From Helicovermis profundi (GTDB lineage: Bacteria; Bacillota; Clostridia; Peptostreptococcales; Acidaminobacteraceae), in assembly GCF_033097505.1 (NCBI RefSeq), contig NZ_AP028654.1, forward strand, positions 1,008,001 to 1,072,000: a stretch of 64,000 nt of DNA, written 5' to 3'. Below the pieces are notes generated by a model. The model ran no database searches. It was not told the origin of the DNA and worked only from the letters and a program-made list of their open reading frames with translations. Of the stretch, positions 53,380 to 62,013 are shown one piece after another (positions within the stretch are counted from its first letter, which is position 1; each line of letters begins with the position of its first letter). Both the position numbers and the translations under genes were made by a program.

Positions 53380-53982
53380 TTAATTAATTGTGCTAATAAA
53401 ATTTGTAATTGAAGAAAACTTTGTTTTATATGATACTTTATTTGCAATAACTCTAGTTGAAACTGTATTAATCACTTCAAGTACTTCAAGGTTATTTTCT
53501 TTTAAAGTGCTACCTGTCTCAACAATATCTACTATAAAGTCACTTATTCCAACTAAAGGTGCAAGTTCTACAGAGCCATTTAACTTAATTACTTTACCAA
53601 TTAAATTATTAGATTTTAGAAATTCTTTAGCCTGAGTAGTGTACTTTGATGCAATTCTAATATTATCTAATTTTCTTATATTTGTATTTTTATATCCAGC
53701 TAGGCAAAGATCACATTTACCAGTTTTTAAATCTTCTACTTCAAATACGTCATATTCTTTTTCTCTGAGTATATCTTTTCCTACAATTCCTATATCAGCA
53801 ATTGAGTTTTCTACGTAAATAGGAACGTCTTCTGATTTAACGTATATTATAGAGATTGAATTTGAATCATCTGTAATAATAAGTTTGCGTTTTGAATTTT
53901 CTGTAAAAGTGTATCCACTTTCAGTTAGTAATTCGTATATTACTTTGCTTATTCTTCCTTTTGCGATTGCTATTTTAATCAT
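53380..53982 (-). CDS. hisG: ATP phosphoribosyltransferase, short form catalytic subunit
   Basis: The 200-residue short HisG lacks the C-terminal regulatory domain and needs HisZ, which is the preceding gene. Motifs are IAIAKGRISKV near the start, ADIGIVGKDIL, and ISDFIVDIVETGSTLKENNL. It begins the pathway from ATP and PRPP. Confidence 0.97.
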   Translation of the reverse strand: MIKIAIAKGRISKVIYELLTESGYTFTENSKRKLIITDDSNSISIIYVKSEDVPIYVENSIADIGIVGKDILREKEYDVFEVEDLKTGKCDLCLAGYKNTNIRKLDNIRIASKYTTQAKEFLKSNNLIGKVIKLNGSVELAPLVGISDFIVDIVETGSTLKENNLEVLEVINTVSTRVIANKVSYKTKFSSITNFISTIN

Positions 53983-53992
53983 TATTTACCAC

Positions 53993-55231
53993 CTAGTGTA
54001 TTGATATAGTATTGTCTTCGGTTATAGAAACTAAAAAATTGTCTATGGTACTTTTATAAGATGTGTTTTTTACTTGGTTAATTATTGTAAGATTCTCTTC
54101 GTTAAAATTAATAATAGTCTTTGAATTTAGAAAATAGCTAGTTTGTAAATAATCACTTGTAAGTGATTCAATCATATTAATTTTTACGCTTAATCCTTTG
54201 TTTCTTAAATCCTCTGACAGTTGATACGCTTTTTTTCTAAAAGATTCTCGATATAGTATTGTATAATCTGACATTTGACCATTGCTAAAATTTTTTTTCA
54301 TATTAATCACCTCTATAGTATTTTTGATATCTATTGCAAAACCACATGCGGGAATATTTGCATTGTAATTATTTGATAGTTTATTGTATCTTCCGCCGTA
54401 CAAAACAGGTTTATTATTAGTAGTAGAATAAAATTTGAATATAAGACTAGAGTAGTAATCTTGATTATTTGAAAAACCTAAATCAATTTCAATATTTTCA
54501 TTAACGTCTATATCTGATAGGAAAGATAAAATATATTCTAAATTTTCAATTGATTTATCCATATTCTTATTTAAAGCTAATTTTTTACCTTTTTTTAAAA
54601 CATCTGTTGGATTACCAAAAAGTATTGGAATTTGAATTAAAACATTTGAGTACTTTTCATTAAGATTTAAAAATCTTAGATATTCTTTTAATTCGGGAAT
54701 GTTTTTACTTTCAACTAATTTTATTAATTTATTCTCTGAATTAATATCGAGCTTTAATTCTTCTAAAATCGAATGAAAGTAGTTAATTTCACCAATATCA
54801 ATTTTAAGATTATTAATTTTTAGTTTTTTTAGAATATTTAATCCAAGATTTAGTATTTCAATATCGCTTTCGAAATGAGTATTTCCAAAATATTCTACAC
54901 CTGCATTTAATACTTCTTTGGAGGAATTTTGATCATTGGAATTCCAGCCAAAAGTGCTAGTTTTGTAAAAATATTTACTAAAACCGTTGTTTTTAATATT
55001 TTTCTCAGCTAAAAATTTTGTAAGTGATACGGTTGGGTCTTTTCTGAGACAAATAAGTTTCCCATTTAAATCAATATATTTAACTGTTGTATTTTCCTTA
55101 GTCAAATTTTGCGATGTTTCAAGAGTAGGAATAAAAAATTCTTTATAACCGCATAATTTGGATTCATTTTCTAAAGTGCTGAAAATCTTATTTATTAAGT
55201 AGTGATCATTTTTGTTAGTATCTAGTAGCAT
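53993..55231 (-). CDS. hisZ: ATP phosphoribosyltransferase regulatory subunit
   Basis: The 412-residue HisRS-like protein partners short HisG and confers histidine feedback. It has the class II synthetase motif 2-like CLRKDPTVSLTKFL and the histidine-binding GGRYNKLSNNY and ACGFAIDI segments, but lacks the anticodon-binding domain. First gene of the operon, downstream of the attenuator. Confidence 0.93.
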   Translation of the reverse strand: MLLDTNKNDHYLINKIFSTLENESKLCGYKEFFIPTLETSQNLTKENTTVKYIDLNGKLICLRKDPTVSLTKFLAEKNIKNNGFSKYFYKTSTFGWNSNDQNSSKEVLNAGVEYFGNTHFESDIEILNLGLNILKKLKINNLKIDIGEINYFHSILEELKLDINSENKLIKLVESKNIPELKEYLRFLNLNEKYSNVLIQIPILFGNPTDVLKKGKKLALNKNMDKSIENLEYILSFLSDIDVNENIEIDLGFSNNQDYYSSLIFKFYSTTNNKPVLYGGRYNKLSNNYNANIPACGFAIDIKNTIEVINMKKNFSNGQMSDYTILYRESFRKKAYQLSEDLRNKGLSVKINMIESLTSDYLQTSYFLNSKTIINFNEENLTIINQVKNTSYKSTIDNFLVSITEDNTISIH

Positions 55232-55259
55232 ATAGACCTCCTGATTTTGTATTTTGTGT

Positions 55260-55323
55260 TAATAATAATTTTGAGTAATAATAATTTTGAGTAATAATAA
55301 TTTTGAGTAATAATAATTTTGAG
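55260..55323 (-). repeat. Four 16-bp tandem repeats in the his leader
   Basis: TAATAATAATTTTGAG occurs four times in a row between the attenuator terminator and hisZ. It probably arose by slippage; a spacer effect is possible. Confidence 0.9.
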
Positions 55324-55333
55324 TAATAAAAAA

Positions 55334-55371
55334 GAACCTGATTTACAGATATGCATCTGTAAATCAGGTTC
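55334..55371 (-). terminator. his attenuator terminator
   Basis: A 17-bp perfect stem (55334-55350 with 55355-55371) and 4-base loop ends, on the minus strand, in CTTTTTTATT. It is the strongest hairpin in the leader and lies about 100 bases before hisZ. Confidence 0.9.
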
Positions 55372-55457
55372 TCAAAGAAAACCAATCACTAGATGCAAGC
55401 CCACGTACAGTAGAGCTTGCATCTATGATTAAAAATCATATAAACAAACTCATCTAG
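55334..55457 (-). promoter_or_regulatory. Competing RNA structures of the his attenuator
   Basis: In RNA order: CUAGAUG by the leader stop (55457-55451), segment 1 AGAUGCAAGC (55424-55415), segment 2 GCUUGCAUCU (55400-55391) that pairs fully with 1, then GGUUUUC (55383-55377), and the terminator arms. Segment 2 can also pair with CUAGAUG, and its UGCAUCU with AGAUGCA in the terminator tip (55358-55352); GGUUUUC with GAGAACC (55373-55367) would break the terminator base. This gives an anti-terminator option. I did not find the switch order by calculation. Confidence 0.7.
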
Positions 55458-55531
55458 ATATGATGATGTAATTTTGTAATGTTGGTAATTAAATTCGTAT
55501 TATTTAAAGTATTGAAAATTTTTATGTTCAT
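55454..55531 (-). CDS. hisL: his operon leader peptide
   Basis: A 25-residue ORF begins at ATG 55531 with TTAGGAGAACACT upstream, starts MNIKIF and ends KLHHHI before TAG. Three consecutive His codons near its stop, in a genome where such runs are otherwise confined to metal-binding proteins, and its position upstream of a terminator and his genes, identify a sensing leader peptide. Ribosome stalling at the CAT codons when charged His-tRNA is low would set the RNA fold. Confidence 0.85.
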   Translation of the reverse strand: MNIKIFNTLNNTNLITNITKLHHHI

Positions 55532-55574
55532 AGTGTTCTCCTAACAAATATTAATGTGTAAGTTGTTTTTTAGA

Positions 55575-55603
55575 ATATTAGCATGTGTAAAAGCAAAGGT
55601 CAA
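55575..55603 (-). promoter_or_regulatory. his operon promoter
   Basis: On the minus strand TTGACC (55603-55598), 17-base spacer and TAATAT (55580-55575). The predicted start near 55568 gives a leader of about 340 bases before hisZ. Confidence 0.75.
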
Positions 55604-55842
55604 TAACAATATTTGTAAATTATTGATTTTATTCTATTAGAATTAAAAGTGAATGAAGTCACTTCAATACTTTACAGTGTTAAAGCGAAGAAGAAAAAAA
55701 ATAACAAAAAATAAAAAATCTTATAAGAATACTGTAGAAAGTACTTATTAATTTTTTGATATAATTAATAAATCTCGTGAAATATTTGCTATAATACATA
55801 ATGTAATGGTGAAGTTAAATTAGTTCAAAAAAAGGAGTATTT
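55604..55842. other. Intergenic region between divergent his operon and membrane-protein gene
   Basis: I see no gene here. A TGAAGT-C-ACTTCA dyad at 55654-55666 lies 50-65 bases upstream of the his -35 and could be a regulator site. A TATAAT-like hexamer near 55790 probably belongs to the promoter of the gene at 55843. Confidence 0.4.
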
Positions 55843-56319
55843 ATGGATTTTCAAGATATGACATCTACAAAAAAACCAATTGGTATAAGTATTATAACTT
55901 TTTTAAGTTTATTTCAAATTATGTTTTCTGTAGTTTTATTATTAATTGTATCATTTATTTTTATAATGAATCCTGCGGTAGGAAGTACTTCGTATAATAT
56001 AAAAGAATCATTTTCAAATACTCTTTTTAATCTACCCTCAAGTGCAATTGGCAATGTACATTTAAGTATTATATTTTTAGGAACGTTAATTCCTGCGATT
56101 ATTATTATGTTTATTTTAAGATATATTAAAAAACAAAGTATAAAAGGGTTAAGATCGGTAATTTTTATTAAAATAGTATTAGACGTTTTAAGAATGAGTG
56201 CCTTTAGTCTAGGAATTGATATAATTTTATTATTATTAGTTTTCAAAAATAAAAATGTAATGGATTTTATGAATGGCATATATGATCCTAAAAATAAATC
56301 TAATAAAGAAAAAATATAA
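55843..56319 (+). CDS. Hypothetical membrane protein
   Basis: The 158-residue protein has three to four hydrophobic spans (about 17-45, 78-100, 112-146) and ends with a charged tail. A cytoplasmic Lys-rich end and no known motifs are visible. I do not recognise the family. Starts after AAAAGGAG; a terminator follows. Confidence 0.65.
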   Translation: MDFQDMTSTKKPIGISIITFLSLFQIMFSVVLLLIVSFIFIMNPAVGSTSYNIKESFSNTLFNLPSSAIGNVHLSIIFLGTLIPAIIIMFILRYIKKQSIKGLRSVIFIKIVLDVLRMSAFSLGIDIILLLLVFKNKNVMDFMNGIYDPKNKSNKEKI

Positions 56320-56346
56320 GAATTTAATAGAAATTAGTAAAATGTA

Positions 56347-56388
56347 AAAAAGATATACTTAGATAATTTATAGGTATATCTTTTTTAA
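56347..56388 (+). terminator. Terminator after the hypothetical membrane gene
   Basis: AAAAAAGATATAC and GTATATCTTTTTT form a 13-bp stem. Confidence 0.8.
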
Positions 56389-56433
56389 TTATTTATCTTT
56401 TTAATATTAATTGTTCTAAAAATAATCACTTCG

Positions 56434-56462
56434 TTGACAAAATTTATTTCAAATGTTAAGAT
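56434..56462 (+). promoter_or_regulatory. Promoter of the asd-dap genes
   Basis: TTGACA (56434-56439), 17 bases, TAAGAT (56457-56462). A leader of about 135 bases contains an ATACAATAAT/ATTATTGTAT hairpin; I find no lysine riboswitch or T-box in it. Confidence 0.65.
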
Positions 56463-56603
56463 ACTTTAAATCATAATATTTTAATATAGTGAATATGTTG
56501 ATATTATGTGTTTTGTGCGCTAACAAAATTAAAAATTATACAATAATTATAAAAAATAGAAAATATTATTGTATTAAGAATTAAAGTGAAGTGGAGGCTT
56601 ATT

Positions 56604-57599
56604 ATGAAAAAGTTAAATGTAGCAATTGTAGGTGCGACAGGTATGGTTGGTAGAACTTTTCTTAAGGTTCTTGATGAGAGAAATTTTCCAATAGAAAATT
56701 TATATTGTTTTGCTTCTAAGAAAAGCGAAGGATCAATTATTAAATATAGAGGCAAAGAAATTATTGTTGAAGAGTTAAAAGAGGATTCATTTGATAGAGA
56801 TATTGATATTGCTTTGTTTTCAGCAGGAGGAGAAACTTCTTTAAAATTTTCTCCAATTGCAGCATCGAAAGGTGTTATTGTTATTGATAATTCAAGTGCT
56901 TTTAGAATGGACCCTGAAGTTCCTCTAGTAGTTCCTGAAGTAAATCCGGATGATATTTTTAAACATAAGGGTATTATTGCAAATCCTAATTGTTCTACTA
57001 TTCAAGCAATGGTTGCTTTAAAACCACTTCATGAAAAATATGGTATAAAAAGAATTGTGTATTCTACTTACCAAGCAGTTTCAGGTTCTGGTGTAAAGGG
57101 TATGAAAGATCTAGAAGAAGGATTAAAAGGTAAAGAGTTGAATTTAGCTTATCCTCACTCTATTGCAAATAACTGTCTTCCACATATTGATGTATTTATG
57201 GAAAATGGATATACAAAAGAAGAAATGAAAATGGTTAATGAAACAAAAAAAATACTTGGTGATGATAGTCTGAAAATTACTGCAACAGCTGTAAGAGTCC
57301 CAATGTTTAAATGCCATAGTGAATCAATTAATGTAGAATTAAAGAAAGAATTTTCTATAGAAGAAATTAAAGAATCATTTGAAAAATTTGATGGTATTGT
57401 TCTTAGAGACGACCCATCTAACAATATTTATCCACTTGCGACGGAAGCTGTTGATACAGATGAAGTTTATATTGGAAGAATAAGAAGGGATTTTAGTGTT
57501 GAAAATGGAATAAATATATGGGTGGTTGCTGATAATGTAAGAAAAGGAGCAGCCTCAAATGCTGTACAAATTGCAGAAAAAATTGCAATAAACATGTAA
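56604..57599 (+). CDS. asd: Aspartate-semialdehyde dehydrogenase
   Basis: From ATG 56604 (GTGGAGG) the 331-residue enzyme makes aspartate semialdehyde for lysine, threonine and methionine. It has NADP-binding VAIVGATGMVGRTFLKVL, active Cys in NPNCSTIQAM (about 130), and the His in RVPMFKCHSESINVEL. The upstream GTG at 56586 overlaps the ribosome site and is rejected. It leads an asd-dapA-dapB-dapD lysine-path cluster. Confidence 0.97.
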   Translation: MKKLNVAIVGATGMVGRTFLKVLDERNFPIENLYCFASKKSEGSIIKYRGKEIIVEELKEDSFDRDIDIALFSAGGETSLKFSPIAASKGVIVIDNSSAFRMDPEVPLVVPEVNPDDIFKHKGIIANPNCSTIQAMVALKPLHEKYGIKRIVYSTYQAVSGSGVKGMKDLEEGLKGKELNLAYPHSIANNCLPHIDVFMENGYTKEEMKMVNETKKILGDDSLKITATAVRVPMFKCHSESINVELKKEFSIEEIKESFEKFDGIVLRDDPSNNIYPLATEAVDTDEVYIGRIRRDFSVENGINIWVVADNVRKGAASNAVQIAEKIAINM

Positions 57600-57621
57600 A
57601 TCGTATATGTAAGGAGGAAAA

Positions 57622-58503
57622 ATGACTTTATTTAAAGGTTCTGGTGTAGCAATAGTAACTCCTATGAATGAAAATGGCGTAAATTTTGAAAAACTTGGAG
57701 AACTTATTGATTGGCAAATAGAGAATTTAACGGATGCCATTATTGTGTGTGGAACAACGGGAGAAGCTTCAACTCTTGAAGATGATGAACATAAGGAAGT
57801 AATAAAATTTGCTGTAAATAGAGTTAATAAAAGAGTTCCACTTATTGCAGGAACAGGAAGTAATTCAACTAATCATGCAATTATGATGAGTAAAGAAGCT
57901 GAGGAATTAGGCGTTGATGGCTTACTATGTGTAACTCCATATTACAATAAAGCAACTCAAAATGGTCTTATTAAACACTATGAAGCAATTGCAGATGCTG
58001 TAAATATTCCTATTATACTATATAATGTTCCAAGTAGAACAGGTGTTAACATTGAACCTTCTACTGTTCTTAAATTAAGCCAACATAAAAATATTAAAGC
58101 TGTAAAAGAAGCTTCAGGTAATATATCGCAGTGCGCTGAAGTAGCTAGAATTATTCCAAATGATTTTAAGCTTTATTCTGGAAATGATGATATGATTGTT
58201 CCTCTTTTATCCCTAGGTGGAGATGGTGTGATTTCAGTAGTAGCTAATATTATGCCTAGAGAGACACATAATATTGTTTCTTTATTCCATGAAGGTCAAA
58301 TTGAAAAATCGAGAGAACTTCAATTGAAATTGAAGCCATTAATTGATAGTTTGTTTATAGAAGTTAATCCTATACCGGTTAAAACGGCACTTAATCTAAT
58401 GGGTAAAGATGTAGGAATACTAAGATTACCTCTTTGTGAAATGAAAGAAAGTAATCTTGAAGCTTTAAGAAAGGAACTTATTAAAGAAAATCTTATAAAG
58501 TAA
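57622..58503 (+). CDS. dapA: 4-hydroxy-tetrahydrodipicolinate synthase
   Basis: The 293-residue aldolase-fold enzyme condenses pyruvate and aspartate semialdehyde. The signatures are [28 protein letters not shown] (active Tyr) and [11 protein letters not shown] (Schiff-base Lys about 163). It lies 22 bases after asd. Confidence 0.97.
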   Translation: MTLFKGSGVAIVTPMNENGVNFEKLGELIDWQIENLTDAIIVCGTTGEASTLEDDEHKEVIKFAVNRVNKRVPLIAGTGSNSTNHAIMMSKEAEELGVDGLLCVTPYYNKATQNGLIKHYEAIADAVNIPIILYNVPSRTGVNIEPSTVLKLSQHKNIKAVKEASGNISQCAEVARIIPNDFKLYSGNDDMIVPLLSLGGDGVISVVANIMPRETHNIVSLFHEGQIEKSRELQLKLKPLIDSLFIEVNPIPVKTALNLMGKDVGILRLPLCEMKESNLEALRKELIKENLIK

Positions 58504-58517
58504 ACGAATAAATATTT

Positions 58518-58554
58518 GTATAAGTATCAGTTGTTTTTGGACTGATACTTATAC
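58518..58554 (+). repeat. 14-bp hairpin between dapA and dapB
   Basis: GTATAAGTATCAGT and ACTGATACTTATAC are perfect arms with a 9-base loop. There is no T-run after it, so it is more likely an mRNA stability or processing element than a terminator. Confidence 0.65.
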
Positions 58555-58576
58555 TATTAATATGGGAAGGAGTATT

Positions 58577-59323
58577 ATGATGAATATTATCTTATCTGGT
58601 TTTAATGGTGCTATGGGAAAAAATGTATTAGAATTGATTTCAGAGGATGAATCTTTAATGATAACTTCTGGAATTGATAGAAAACCAAATAAATACTATA
58701 CTTTTAAACAATTTACTGATTATTCGGATGAAAATATAAAAGGTGATATAATAGTTGATTTTTCGCATTTTTCACTTGTGCCAAATATGCTAGAATTTTG
58801 CAAAAGAACACATACACCAGTAGTACTTTGTACAACAGGTTTGACAGATGAAATATTAAAGCAAATTGAAGAAACTTCAAAATATGTTCCTATATTTAAA
58901 TCAGGAAACATGTCGCTAGGAATTAATTTATTAATTGATATAGTTAAAAAAGCGAGTACAATTTTAGAAGATTTTGATATAGAAATTATAGAGAAACATC
59001 ACAATAAAAAAGTTGATTCACCAAGTGGAACTGCTAAAATGATTGCAAATTCAATAAAATCTGTATTAAATGAAAAAGAATTTATTTATGGAAGAGAAGG
59101 CAATGACACTAAAAGAAAAAAAAATGAAATTGCTATTCATGCTGTTCGCGGCGGGACCATAGTAGGCGAACATGAAATAATTTTTGCTGGAACAGATGAA
59201 ATTATTACCCTCTCGCACAGTGCAAGAAGTAAGAAGGTCTTTGCAAAAGGAGCTATAGAAGCTGCAAAATTCATCTATGGTAAAGAAAGTGGTCTATATA
59301 GAATGGATGATATGTTAAAATAA
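58577..59323 (+). CDS. dapB: 4-hydroxy-tetrahydrodipicolinate reductase
   Basis: From ATG 58577 (GGAAGGAG) the 248-residue enzyme has a variant nucleotide motif GFNGAMGKNVLELI, VVLCTTGLTD, and the catalytic and binding residues in IIEKHHNKKVDSPSGTAK, HAVRGGTIVGEHEIIF. The ATG at 58562 precedes the ribosome site and is rejected. Confidence 0.96.
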   Translation: MMNIILSGFNGAMGKNVLELISEDESLMITSGIDRKPNKYYTFKQFTDYSDENIKGDIIVDFSHFSLVPNMLEFCKRTHTPVVLCTTGLTDEILKQIEETSKYVPIFKSGNMSLGINLLIDIVKKASTILEDFDIEIIEKHHNKKVDSPSGTAKMIANSIKSVLNEKEFIYGREGNDTKRKKNEIAIHAVRGGTIVGEHEIIFAGTDEIITLSHSARSKKVFAKGAIEAAKFIYGKESGLYRMDDMLK

Positions 59324-59433
59324 TAGTAAAGTATATTTAGTAAAAATAATATTGTATTTTAAATGTAAAAATTTTAAACTGTTTTTTAGAAAAATAGGTA
59401 TAGATTTTTGCTATTTGAGAAATTGGAGGAAAT

Positions 59434-60144
59434 ATGAATTATGATATGACTAATCCTTATGAAATTGCAAAATTTATTAAGGATTCAAAAAAAACGACAC
59501 CAGTAAAAGTTTATGTAAGGGGTGATTTAAAAGAAGTTAATTCAAAAGAATTAAAAATATTTGGAGAAAATTCATTTTATGTAATATTTGGAGAAAATGA
59601 TAAAGTTGAAGAATTTTTATATGAAAATGAAAAGCTTATAGAGGAATATGTAGTGGAGGACGATAGACGCAATTCTGCAATTCCAATGCTTAATACAAAG
59701 AAAATTGATGCAAGAATTGAGCCAGGTGCTATTATTCGTGATAGAGTTGATATAGGTAAAAATGCAGTCATTATGATGGGTGCAGTTATTAACATTGGTT
59801 CAAGTATTGGAGAAGGAACTATGATTGATATGAATGCGGTTCTAGGAGCAAGAGCTACAATTGGTAATAATGCTCATATAGGTGCAGGTGCTGTTATAGC
59901 AGGAGTGCTTGAGCCACCAAGTGCAACTCCGGTTATTATTGAAGATGGAGTTTTAATTGGGGCAAATGCAGTAGTGCTTGAAGGCGTTAAAGTTGGTAAA
60001 AACTCTGTTGTTGCAGCTGGATCAGTTGTTACATCAGATGTACCGGAAAATTCAGTTGTTGCAGGTTCACCTGCAAAAGTAATAAAGATGAAAGATGATA
60101 AAACAAAAGATAAAACACAGCTTTTAGATGACTTAAGAGGATAA
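59434..60144 (+). CDS. dapD: Tetrahydrodipicolinate N-acetyltransferase (DapH/DapD type)
   Basis: The 236-residue left-handed beta-helix enzyme acylates tetrahydrodipicolinate. It has a mixed N-terminal domain (1-85) and hexapeptide repeats from [16 protein letters not shown] through [23 protein letters not shown]. Size and sequence match the acetyl type of Firmicutes (DapH), which leads to diaminopimelate through acetylated intermediates. Confidence 0.95.
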   Translation: MNYDMTNPYEIAKFIKDSKKTTPVKVYVRGDLKEVNSKELKIFGENSFYVIFGENDKVEEFLYENEKLIEEYVVEDDRRNSAIPMLNTKKIDARIEPGAIIRDRVDIGKNAVIMMGAVINIGSSIGEGTMIDMNAVLGARATIGNNAHIGAGAVIAGVLEPPSATPVIIEDGVLIGANAVVLEGVKVGKNSVVAAGSVVTSDVPENSVVAGSPAKVIKMKDDKTKDKTQLLDDLRG

Positions 60145-60148
60145 GATA

Positions 60149-60182
60149 AAAACGATGCTATAATAAAAAATAGCATCGTTTT
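60149..60182. terminator. Bidirectional terminator between dapD and the sensor kinase
   Basis: AAAACGATGCTA and TAGCATCGTTTT form a 12-bp stem with T-runs on both strands. Confidence 0.88.
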
Positions 60183-60187
60183 TAATT

Positions 60188-61798
60188 TTATAGGTCAATA
60201 TTACTATTGTTTAATGGAAATTCAATTATAAAACTTGTCTTTTCAAAAGGAATACTAGTGCACTTGATATTTCCATTTAATTGACCCGTTACAATATTAT
60301 ATATAATATTTAGTCCAAGACCACTACTATTAGTATTCCTATTAGTTGTGAAAAAAGGATTGAATATTTTAGGTAGAATATGTTCTTCTATTCCTCTACC
60401 ATTATCAGAATAAATAATATTGATTTTATTATCTTTTTTAATAATGTCAATATTTATTATTCCATCATAATTTTTTGTAAAGCCATGTTTAAGTGTGTTC
60501 ATAATCAAATTAGTTATAATTTGTGAAAATGAGCCTGGAAAATTCATAATGGCAATTGAATCATCACAGTTGAGTAAAATCTTTGTTTTAGTATTTTTGT
60601 ATTCATGTTTTAAACTTAATATCACTTCATTTGTAATTTCATTTAAATTAAATAATTGCATTTCATCATGATTTTGATTTACTGAAATTTTTTTAAAACT
60701 AGTTACTAATTTTGCAGCCTTAATTAAATTAGAAGTAAGTATTATTGAGCTTTCTTCTAAATTATCAATAAATGTTATGAATTTTTCTTTTGATAACTTT
60801 CCATTAAGTATTAAAGTTTTGTTTTTATTAATTAAATCTTCCATATAGGTTGATGTAGTTAAAGAGGTTCCAATTGGTGTGTTTATTTCATGAGCAACTC
60901 CAGAAACTAAAGAACCAAGAGATGCAAGCTTTTCTTTTTCAAGAAGCTCTTCCATTGTTTTTTCAAGTTCGATTTTTTGCTTTTGAAGTATTTTTTCAAG
61001 TTTTATTTTTTCATTTTCATGAATTTTATCTATTTTTTCTTGAGTATATATAAGTTCGGAAATATCTAGGTCATAACCAATTATCATAATAACTTCATTT
61101 TTATCATTAAGCAAAGGGATAAAGCTTACAAGAACATATTTTGTAATATCTTCTTCTATGTAACTATAATTAAAAACAACTTTTTCTTTTGAGACTATGG
61201 CCTCTTTAAAATATTTATCATTAAAATAAAAGCTTTCAATTTTATTAAAAAATATTTTATAATGCTTTCCTATTACTTCATTTCTATTTCTTTTAAGCAC
61301 TCTTTCAAAGGACTTATTTATTGAAAGCACAATTCCTTCAGGTGAAATACTATATATCATATTATCTATATTTTCTACTAAAGTTCTATATTTAATTTCA
61401 TCTGTTTTAAGAGATTTATACGACTTTCTAAAATTCTCATATAATTTAAAAACTGATAGTTCGAGAGTATTTAATTCTAAAATAATTGATCCTTTAGGAG
61501 TGTATTTATTATCATGATTACTATTATTTAATTTATTTATTATTCTATTTCCATTTGAAACATAGGTCGTAATATTATAGGCTATAAATAGTTCGCCAAT
61601 AAATCCTATAATGAGAATTGAAACAATTAATATAAAAAAGTGAACTAAATTTTTTTGATATATTTCAAAGTCTTTATTATAAAAAGTTAGATTATTATTT
61701 GAATTAATAAAATAAATAAAAGAAAATAATATAGATATAGATATCATTATCATTGGTAAAAGAGTTATGCATTTTATTGAATAGTATTTTTTTCTCAT
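60188..61798 (-). CDS. Membrane PAS-domain sensor histidine kinase
   Basis: The 536-residue kinase has two N-terminal spans (about 12-30, 52-73) around a short outside loop, a PAS domain (about 145-260, NIDNMIYSISPEGIVLSINKSFERV), a coiled coil (QKQKIELEKTMEEL), the H-box LGSLVSGVAHEINTPIGTSL (His about 305) and HATPase motifs NLIMNTLKHGF, YSDNGRGIEEH, SSGLGLNIIYNIVTGQLNG. It is 50-70% similar by eye to the kinase at 63105, which flanks ilvE on the other side. No response regulator is adjacent. Confidence 0.92.
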   Translation of the reverse strand: MRKKYYSIKCITLLPMIMISISILFSFIYFINSNNNLTFYNKDFEIYQKNLVHFFILIVSILIIGFIGELFIAYNITTYVSNGNRIINKLNNSNHDNKYTPKGSIILELNTLELSVFKLYENFRKSYKSLKTDEIKYRTLVENIDNMIYSISPEGIVLSINKSFERVLKRNRNEVIGKHYKIFFNKIESFYFNDKYFKEAIVSKEKVVFNYSYIEEDITKYVLVSFIPLLNDKNEVIMIIGYDLDISELIYTQEKIDKIHENEKIKLEKILQKQKIELEKTMEELLEKEKLASLGSLVSGVAHEINTPIGTSLTTSTYMEDLINKNKTLILNGKLSKEKFITFIDNLEESSIILTSNLIKAAKLVTSFKKISVNQNHDEMQLFNLNEITNEVILSLKHEYKNTKTKILLNCDDSIAIMNFPGSFSQIITNLIMNTLKHGFTKNYDGIINIDIIKKDNKINIIYSDNGRGIEEHILPKIFNPFFTTNRNTNSSGLGLNIIYNIVTGQLNGNIKCTSIPFEKTSFIIEFPLNNSNIDL

Positions 61799-61806
61799 AT
61801 TGTTTT

Positions 61807-61831
61807 GATACTGAAAATATAGATTCAGTAT
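61807..61831. promoter_or_regulatory. Dyad upstream of the PAS kinase gene
   Basis: ATACTGAA and TTCAGTAT are 8-bp arms around 8 bases, just upstream of the start, placed for an operator or a leader hairpin. Confidence 0.4.
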
Positions 61832-62013
61832 AGCTCTCCTTATATTTTATTTGTATTTATCATGTAAAAAATAAAAAATTTAATAGGTATGCCTTTCATA
61901 TTTACCCGTATTTTGCTTATGAAAACATAGAATTATTATAGAAATCTAAAAATTTTTGATATATAATAAATATATATTATGTAACTTACGGTAAAAATAA
62001 AGGGGGATAAAAA

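Noticed and set aside
55334-55531. T-box riboswitch before hisZ
   Set aside because: No T-box sequence (TGGNACCGCG-like) or specifier-loop layout is visible; the leader has its own translated ORF with His codons.
56463-56603. Lysine riboswitch or T-box before asd
   Set aside because: The leader is only about 135 bases, AT-rich, and lacks the multi-helix lysine core or T-box sequence.
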